Source: Prostheceraeus crozeri
Lineage: Eukaryota; Platyhelminthes; Polycladida; Euryleptidae
Reading direction: 5' to 3'
DNA length: 64,000 nt
Assembly: GCA_907163375.1 (NCBI GenBank)
Contig: CAJQUW010014395.1
Span: 372,001 to 436,000, forward strand
The notes beneath the pieces were generated by a model. That model had not been told where the DNA came from and searched no databases. It saw only the letters and a program-made list of their open reading frames with translations. The translations under genes were made by a program, and so were the position numbers. Position 1 is the first letter of the stretch. Each line of letters begins with the position of its first letter. Of this stretch, positions 57,083-64,000 are shown piece after piece.

Positions 57083-57619
57083 TCAATTGACCAGTAGTGT
57101 AAATTGTGTTTGTTCACATTCCCATTTAAATGAAACGAACACATCACTGAATGTAATTTTTCTCAAGTAAGCAGGGTCATTTTTCAAATTGTTTTTCATA
57201 ATTTGACAGAACTGCAATCTTCTGTCATCGTCGCCATCGTGCAATTCTTGCGAATAAGTAGGCTTGTAAGGATGGGCATGTAGTTTTTTATGTAAAATGT
57301 TAAAAGCACTTCCATGTGATACGTTCAGTTCATCTGCAATGTCATCAATTGACAATGTAGGATCATATGTAATCAGCTGCCTGGTAGCTTCAACCTTGTC
57401 GTGTCCACTTGCAGTGACTGGTCTTCCTGATCTTGGACGATGTTTTATGACTGATCCAGTTTCCAAAAGTAAATCTCTTAAAAAGTACAGCGTACTCTTT
57501 GCTGGGCAGTCCCTATTGAACATGTGTCTATTTTTTTCTGCTACTTGTGCAGTACTTTTAAATGAAATCATCCAAGACGCCAAATATACTTTTTCTTCAA
57601 TCGGTAAATCACCCATCAC
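57083..57619 (-). pseudogene. Mariner-like transposase, N-terminal part
   Basis: Begins MMGDLPIEEKVYLASWMI. It has KSTAQVAEKNRHMF, TGSVIKHRPRSGRPVTA, a second helix-turn-helix (TLSIDDIADELNVSHGSAFN) and the first catalytic block ITFSDVFVSF. It then loses frame; downstream parts continue to 56,760 with an internal deletion that joins VMPY to SFLWSYLKDKV. It cannot make an active enzyme alone. The family differs from the 36.1 kb element in sequence but has the same overall plan. Confidence 0.75.
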
Positions 57620-57687
57620 GCACAGCAGCCAATGTTGCAGTCACAAATGCTACAGACGCGCGCCGTACGATTTCTCAGGTTTCTCTC

Positions 57688-58147
57688 GGTTTCATGCAGA
57701 GGTCTTGTTTCTTACATTATTCAAGAGGAGACTATGAACGCGGAAAGATACATAGACAATGTTGTTGTTCCACTTGTAATGCCATATTTTACTCGTCGTA
57801 CTGGAAGAGATATGATCTTTCAGCAAGATGGGGCTTCATGCCATTATGCAGCAGATGTGAGAAACTTGCTAGATCAGGATTTGCAAGGACGATGGATCGG
57901 CCGAAGAGGGCCAGTCGAATGGCCAGCACGTTCTCCGGATTTGACTGTGTGTGATTCATTTCTTTGGTCCTATTTGAAAGACAAAGTGCTTACTCCTGGA
58001 GAACGATTTGCTAATCTCAACAATTTAAGAAATAAGATCACCCAAGAAATTGAAAATATCGATCATCATCATTTCACTGCTGCATTTCGTGATTGGGCCA
58101 ACAGAATAGACCGATGTATACAGGCCAATGGACTTCATTTTGAATAA
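57688..58147 (+). pseudogene. Mariner-like transposase, C-terminal part
   Basis: Reads VSCRGLVSYIIQEETMNAER, then FQQDGASCHYAADVRN (second Asp), GRWIGRRGPVEWPARSPDLT (third Asp) and FLWSYLKDKV to the stop at 58,147. The open frame begins upstream at 57,632 in sequence that belongs to the 5' region of the other copy. It has no DNA-binding domain. Confidence 0.75.
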
Positions 58148-58280
58148 ATTTGTGTGAGTATTGTTCTTTAGACTATTATCATGTATACCTCCTCTTGTAT
58201 AGACATAGTTATTTGTTTTTCAATTCAAATAAAATATTTGTGTAACATTGCCCAGAGTCCAAGGATTTTTGACTACCCGG

Positions 58281-58613
58281 TATTAGTTCCTCAATAATAA
58301 ATTGAAGCTTCAACTCTACTCTACCCATACTGGGCTGATGCGTATCGGATGCGTTCACCACCCTCCTTAACTTCTAAAGCACTGTTCAGAATTTCACAAT
58401 TTCATAGAAGTCATTGTAGTAAATATTTAGAGTGTGTACTTTCCAATGATGGAATTTTATTTAACTCGCACATCTTCAAATTATGATTAGTAATTCAAAT
58501 TTTAAAATCACCAATTTTAGCAATATTTTTTTACTTTTTATTTAATTTTGGCTATGAATCTCTTCAATGATGACTATTTACGTTAAGAAGCTCGTTGAAT
58601 GCACTAAAAAGTC
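58281..58613. other. Intronic DNA
   Basis: Short AT-rich stretch without features. Confidence 0.35.
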
Positions 58614-59217
58614 ATAGAGTAAGTATAGGTAGAGTGGTAACTCAGCATTTATTGAATCCCCAATGTGTATACACCTACGATTTTATTAAATGAACTCGAG
58701 GGGGATGTCACCAAATGTGAGATATGCAAATTTTTGCAGTTTTGAAGAAATTGCCACGGAATTGAGTGATCATGATTGTGATGCAGACTTTGGTGGTATT
58801 TTTCAGATTCTCCGTGTCATGACAGCCTTGGAGATTTAATGTTTGTTACATTAGAAATTCAATGGTTTCCTATTACTTTAATGCTCAACCTCAAGAGGAT
58901 TTTCTTAATGTAAATGGGTCCAAATCACTATTCAGATTCAAGAAATGAAACATGAATTTTGTGAATCATAAAATCATGCCGGTGAAAATTGAATTAAAAA
59001 CTTGAAATTTCATTCAAGAAAGCACGAATAATATCGCGATTTTTTCATGAAGACTTCCATTATAATACGGATAATGAGCTTGATTTCTTAGCTATGATGC
59101 TTATTAGAAAATACTCATACCTTTTGATATCCAACTTGTTTCATACTACTTATATAGGAGAGTCGTCTCGGCAGTATACAAATTGGCAAAATTTTGACCT
59201 TTCTAAAACTGCTCAAG
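58614..59217 (-). mobile_element. MITE copy without the mariner insertion
   Basis: Inverted relative of the 35,621-38,054 element, starting ATAGAGTAAGTATAGGTAG. It matches both of that element's halves, and the site corresponding to the mariner insertion (near 58,720) is empty. Its other terminus is lost after about 59,217. Confidence 0.7.
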
Positions 59218-60555
59218 TCACTGAAGTGTGTGTGAATCAACTCGGCTTCAAGGGAACCACAGCAAAAATTCGACAAAGGAGAATCTCCCCCCAAGGATGA
59301 GTTTCATTGGTGAAACAAGCTGAGAATATCACTCAATCGATAAAGGGATTTCTGAAAGTGTGACTAGAGATTTGTGATGATCTTTGATTCTTTTCTAACG
59401 TAATTACTACGTAATTTACGAATTTTATGATTTTAAGATTTTCAAACACTACTTTTCTTAAATCATCTTTTTTTGCTTAAATCATCAAAAATATTAGATT
59501 ATACAACTCGGCACGGAGGGGCTCATTTGTAGAAATTGTGTGCACAATCAAATTAAGACACGACACGGTTAAAAAATTCGAAGAATCCAGGAAACGGAAG
59601 ACGCCAAAGTTAAACAATTACCCTAGTGGAGAATCTTGTAAATAATTAGGTAATTAAAAGTCATGAATGAATGAAATAATACTGACAACATAGAGTAACC
59701 TACTCTAGTATAGAGCAGGTACTGAAATACGTATAAAGGCAAGTCTACTCAACTAAAGACGGTAAGGGAAATAAATTAAAACTTATAAACGATTTAATTT
59801 TTATCAAACAAGAAAGAAACCTAAAAAAACCAAAATTAAGTTTGCTATGTATGGAGTCATCAGGGAGGAACCATGTGGCTGCATGAAGCAAGGTTTCGGC
59901 CCCTAACCTCCAACCTATACCACATGGCGGGGCCAGGCCAACCATATCGAATGTACGATAATGTATGGCCTACTATTGGTACTGTACTACATACCAAACA
60001 GCGAAGATCAACAACATTAAGATGCATCTACATTCAACGCTTCTAGCCAACGGATTATTATATTGAAAAGAAGACGCTAACCAAGGTGACCAGATTCATT
60101 TACCAACACCGCGACACTCTACAATGATAGAGAAATTGTCTATTGATGCTCCTCCTACATGATGTCTTGAAAGAATGATCGCTGTTAACACAAGCAATGG
60201 ATTTTTAGATCACCGTGTTGGGTTTTGCTACGAGTAACTGCGTCAAACCGTTGTGGAGATCATGGAATTTTTGCTTCGCTTCAGTTAATGCATTTTTGCA
60301 GCGCCTCCGTGATCTTTGAACTTTCTAACAGAAGGCATGAATCTTTATTTGTAATCTGAAGAGATTGAAAAATCTTTTTTACGTTTAATCACTTTTTGTT
60401 TCCGTAACTTTGTAGGCATAAATTATTCTAGTGTTTGTATTTATATTTAACTATCTTTTTACTGAATGCTTATGCTATTCTCGGTATTTTAAGCATTTTG
60501 TCAGCATCAATATTCATTCTATTGTTAATTGTCTAACTCTGCATTCACGTATGCA
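59218..60555. other. Intronic DNA
   Basis: No exon found. A 66-codon minus frame near 59,745-59,945 has no recognisable domain. Confidence 0.35.
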
Positions 60556-61620
60556 GGGTGGGTCAAAAGTCTTTACCAACTGAAAAGAGCATTTCAATTC
60601 AGTGAAAAAGTCTTGTGTAAATTCTAGTACATTCATTTGTAAGTAGGATTATATCATATCATTAAAATATCAGAATTCGAAGGTCCTCCATCATAAAGCA
60701 TGCCCGACACAGTTCTATGAAAACAAGAAAGGTTCTTCTGAACTTATCCAATGAGATGTTTTCAATTTCGATATCAATTTTGCTTTGATGGATTTTTGAT
60801 CAATTTTGCACTGAATGGAAGCTAGCTCGACTTAGAATTTTGAAAACAGATACGATCGCAGCCAATAGTCGTAAGCACTTAAGCCAGGTGATTCACTCTG
60901 GCAGGCCATTCAATTGGCCCTCTCCGACCTCCAATGATTCGAGAAAGATTTATCCAAGATTTCTCTGTCGCTTCGGTGGTAATGGGGAGAGGCGCCGTCT
61001 AATGTCCCAACACTTTGCGCGTTGTCGTGAAAAAAAACTTTTTCAGAGAGAAGCAACATCGCTCTCCAGACATCACTTCTGTGGATATATCAACGGCTAC
61101 CACACCGTACTAGCTGATGCACGCTCACATTGTCAGACTTACAGTTTGGCAAGGATTACAAATGAGTTTAATTGGATTCTCAGGCCCCCAGTACTGATAT
61201 CACCTCCTCGCGAAGTTGAGCTCTTCTGTTGCTGTCTCCATCGCTATTGAATTGTAAAGAAATGTGTTTGTACGGATGCAGTTTGTTGTTTTTCAAAATT
61301 CGACACACTGGCGTTTGAGAAGCGTTTCCCTGTCAGATAACCGTCGAGTACAGAGATAGTGTGGCCACTTGTGATGTCTTCAGATACGGATTCTAAAACT
61401 GTCACAGTTACAGGCCTGCCGGACCGATGGCAGTCTGCTACAAGATTGGTAATTTCTACCAGTCTCCACTAGTTTGTCTCTCCAACAGGAGATAGCTGTT
61501 CTGGGCGGTTCCATATAGTCCTTACTAAACGCCCGTGGATTTCCAATTTCAATCGATATTCAACCAAGTTCAAGAATGCAGTCTCTATCAATCAATAGAA
61601 TCTAACAATGTGTAATATTC
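60556..61620 (-). mobile_element. Decayed mariner-like element
   Basis: One end is CAGGGTGGGTCAAAAGTC near 60,556. Minus-strand scraps of transposase are visible: RPVTVTVLESVSEDI (about 61,420-61,375, after the GRP motif) and RRGPIEWPAR (about 60,935-60,905). Stops and frame changes are many and the other end is not recognisable. It is an old dead copy, related to the fold-back element. Confidence 0.5.
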
Positions 61621-62035
61621 ACACTTCAAAGACTTTAGGATACAATCAAGCAGCATTATTACCCAGATGAAAAAAATATGTACGATTGTCATCGTGAAAA
61701 AGGACAATTTTCTTTTTTCATTTAATTCCATCTTAAGGACACAAGCCTAAATATTGGGAAGTACACTCTCCACAATCGCAGTAACTTGATTTTTCAGTGA
61801 CGTTTTTCGGTTGTGTTCGGCCTTTTTAGTATCTGTAAAATTTTCGGGCTCGGATGTCAATTCATAGCCGTTGAACATCTACAGTCTACATGTATCACGA
61901 GGCATCCCATGCTATCCGATCATCAGGGAGACTGAATGAAACTCATAAATAGTTTTTATGAAACAAAGTAGCAATGATGAGCACAATGGAACTTCATCGA
62001 AACAAGAAAGCATGAAATAAGATGCAAATACTCAC
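61621..62035. other. Intronic DNA
   Basis: No feature recognised between the decayed mariner and the CUB exon. Confidence 0.35.
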
Positions 62036-62112
62036 ATGTTTTAGGTCCATTTCTGACCACAACGTAATCTACGCAGCTACCATCTCCAGTTTTGTTTTGA
62101 AGATTAAAATTT
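62036..62112 (-). CDS. Exon encoding the middle of a CUB domain
   Basis: Acceptor TTTCTCCAG before 62,112, donor T|GTGAGTAT after 62,036. The 77 bp exon reads NFNLQNKTGDGSCVDYVVVR then NGPKT. The F-x-L...C-x-DYVVVRNG pattern is the middle of a CUB domain. The last base plus the first two of the 52,653 exon complete a Ser codon, giving an uninterrupted domain. The gene's 5' part lies beyond the right edge of the window, or further right in this stretch where I cannot identify it. Confidence 0.75.
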
Positions 62113-63536
62113 CTGGAGAAATAAAAGAATAGTTTCTGAAAATTAAGATGAATTGAATTTTAAAAAATGCAAACCAACCGTTCATCGCGCATTCGAACCG
62201 TTGTTAATCACAGATATTTATTGTGTACCGCTACATGCATTTACAGTAGTATCAATGATTGGAGAAATTCAAAAGCATTACGTCATTATTCATCAAGATT
62301 GCATAGAAAGATGCCCTCAGACTTCAACACTTCAAGAATAAAATTTCCTTGGTAGCTGTAGACGCAGTGCGTTGCCAGTATGGCTCGGAATGGCCCAAAC
62401 AAGCTTAAAATATCTAAAATGACTGAAGAAAAAAAGGACTGCACAACAGGCTTCTCTGCGTTTATTTATGCTCACTTTGCCGCGCAACTGATAATCATTA
62501 AGATTGCAAAGTGTCTGTTCGCCTGCGCATAGAATAGAAAGATGCCCTCAGACGTGAACAACTTAATAACAAAATTTCATTGGAAGCCGTAGACGCTTCG
62601 TTGCTGAGCCCCTGCTGTTCAAGTCTGAGGAAGTCTTCCTCAACAATAATTGCTTTACAATTTATGAAATCAACGATGACAGAAACTCATATCTACTGAA
62701 GAAAGATTTTTGAAAAATAATCATTAGGCAAATTACTTCCGCTTGCAACAGTCAAAACATTTTTTGCTACTTTGTCAATCATCGGACCTATGTTTGTCTT
62801 CAAGTAAAGAGTTATATTCTATTTGAGACTGAAGAGGGCAGATTCTGCCTACCTCCTACGATTCATGTCTAATTCCAGATACAGTAATGAACTTCAAAAA
62901 GGCTGTACTTCAGCTCATCTACATTGTCATGTCACGAGGTGTAAATTTACTTTATAATACTTGGAATCCCTTCAAATTCCAAAGCTTCGAATATCTTGAT
63001 AAGCCGCATTTAAAACAGTCACAAAAATTTGCTAATGCTTTTAAGTTGATCTGAAATTGATATCTTGAATTTGTTGATTTGAAGATCATATGACAATTAA
63101 ATTGCGATTCCATAAAGTACATGTAAGAGATATAGGATATCATCAAATCGGAAAGTCAATGTTTTCTTAACATTGCACCATTCAAATTGCATTGCACAGA
63201 AAAGTCGAGTAGAATTAGATGACGATTTCTCTATCACCTATCTGATGGATGTAATACCTTTGGTTCAAACAGCCATTTTTACCACAGTGCAGAGAGGCGT
63301 TATAGATTATTTGAGAATTTCAGTATAGGATTGTGTGATTCGACAAAAGCTTGATCTAGAACAATTTGCTAATAGTTTCAAAATCTGTTTTCCCAAAAAA
63401 CCGCACACCCCTCCCATATATGAAAGTGGCAGATTTTCGCTCTTCTTTATCTTGAGTTGTTCCGGCAATATCAGTAGCCCTATTTTCCGCGGGTATCAAT
63501 GTTGCCTTACATTTATAGGCTTGCTTACCTGACGGC
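62113..63536. other. Intronic or intergenic DNA with a ~75 bp direct repeat
   Basis: About 75 bases around AGAAAGATGCCCTCAGAC (62,304-62,385) recur at 62,535-62,610 with differences. No further CUB exon was identified. Confidence 0.4.
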
Positions 63537-63848
63537 TTGCTTGCCTTTAATGTAGTTTGCTATGTATCGAATGAAGAGAGAAGGGATGTTGGTCTGTTGG
63601 AGCATCTGGATGAGTGCATGAATGTGGCCTGTGACGAATGGTTCTGTCATGTCCAGCGATGTGGTGATAGTGCGTGGTTTTTAGCTGTTGAAACCAGCAG
63701 CGATGGTATTGTTGATTTGATGAAGTGCAGTGATTGTGGAGTGTTCTTTTTTGAATCCGTGTTCAAAAAGAGCAGTAAATGGACAAATTTTGTGATGAAT
63801 GAGAGAATGATCCTTTCCAGTGTTTTGGCAAGAGAAATCAGTTTGTAA
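63537..63848 (+). CDS. GT-rich Cys-rich open frame at the window edge
   Basis: Unrecognised, and possibly an internal exon, because there is no good ATG at its start and an acceptor-like TAATGTAG lies at about 63,554. It reads EHLDECMNVACDEWFCHVQR, CGDSAWFLAVE, MKCSDCGVFFFESVF, with several Cys that could bind zinc. Base use turns sharply GT-rich here, unlike the AT-rich DNA before it but like the palindrome's coiled-coil gene. It may be the edge of another copy of that kind of element. Confidence is low. Confidence 0.35.
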   Translation: MLAFNVVCYVSNEERRDVGLLEHLDECMNVACDEWFCHVQRCGDSAWFLAVETSSDGIVDLMKCSDCGVFFFESVFKKSSKWTNFVMNERMILSSVLAREISL

Positions 63849-64000
63849 GAGGTGTGAAGATGGATGTCTTTGCTGTGTTTTCGTATTGATTGGTGTGCAT
63901 TGGCTGTTTTTCAGATGCTGGATATCTGGTTGGTGTTAAGTCAGAATGTGTATATGTCAGTTAGGCATTGGATGGCGGTGGGGCCTAGGTATTTCATGCT

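Larger units (their letters stand above)
56599..58280. mobile_element. Fold-back mariner: two copies joined head to head
   Basis: TA-flanked at both sides (56,597-56,598 and 58,281-58,282). Both outer ends are the same 3' end of one mariner-like element (CCGGGTAGTCAAAAAGTCC). The left copy (56,599 to about 57,687, minus) has the transposase N-terminal part through the first catalytic Asp and on, but an internal deletion removes the second and third Asp. The right copy (57,688-58,280, plus) has only the C-terminal part, including both missing Asp. The normal 5' end is absent on both. Confidence 0.8.

Noticed and set aside
59745-59945. Possible tRNA-derived SINE around GGTTTCGGCCCC
   Set aside because: Only a weak B-box-like word; no A box, tail or second copy was seen.
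3-64000. CRISPR arrays, rRNA or tRNA genes
   Set aside because: None recognised; the tandem repeats have no spacer structure and the window is eukaryotic.

Overview
This window looks like nuclear DNA of an invertebrate animal. The main support is a CUB-domain gene with phased introns, two different Jockey/CR1-type LINEs, a Penelope-like fragment, several mariner-like elements and AT-rich intergenic DNA full of short inverted-repeat elements. There is no prokaryotic gene organisation. I cannot name the species. Much of the window is repeats, and many short open frames are chance.

Region 1 (1-13,773) is a giant palindrome. Two arms of at least 5,049 bp (1-5,049 and 8,724-13,773) are the same sequence in opposite orientation, with only about two single-base differences seen. 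They flank a unique 3,674 bp spacer. Each arm carries a TATA-driven, spliced gene for a cysteine-rich, acidic, coiled-coil protein, then long tandem repeats. The spacer has two more small TATA-driven genes. Two genes share a striking 3' module with two hairpins, one capped by a UACG tetraloop. The layout recalls the inverted-repeat/unique segment of a large DNA virus (herpesvirus-like), so I treat it as an integrated virus-like element of unknown family that looks whole here. The left arm runs off the window start. A GT-rich Cys-rich open frame at the right edge (63.5-63.85 kb) has similar composition.

Region 2 (13,774-21,350): an isolated promoter just outside the right arm, a nine-copy ~269 bp satellite with long poly-G runs, a ~38 bp tandem repeat, then a broken multi-exon gene of a widespread metazoan transposase-like family (16.94-20.12 kb, minus) whose upstream DNA carries five copies of GTCCCTCAAGTTAC.

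Region 3 (21,350-40,800) is a field of mobile DNA: a 4.8 kb non-coding element with GGTCGCC-rich ends, an element with repeated GGCGCGC motifs, a nest of a LINE beside a Penelope-like fragment inside a palindromic element, an apparently intact mariner-like element inserted in a MITE, and a decayed gene of another widespread repeat family.

Region 4 (40,800-63,500) is the 3' part of a host gene on the minus strand. Two upstream exons (62.0 and 52.5 kb) form most of one CUB domain, and they can splice in the same phase to either of two homologous terminal CUB exons (45.4 or 41.2 kb). Its introns hold a decayed LINE interrupted by a hAT-like MITE, a second short DNA element, a repeat pair, a fold-back mariner built of two head-to-head copies and another decayed mariner.
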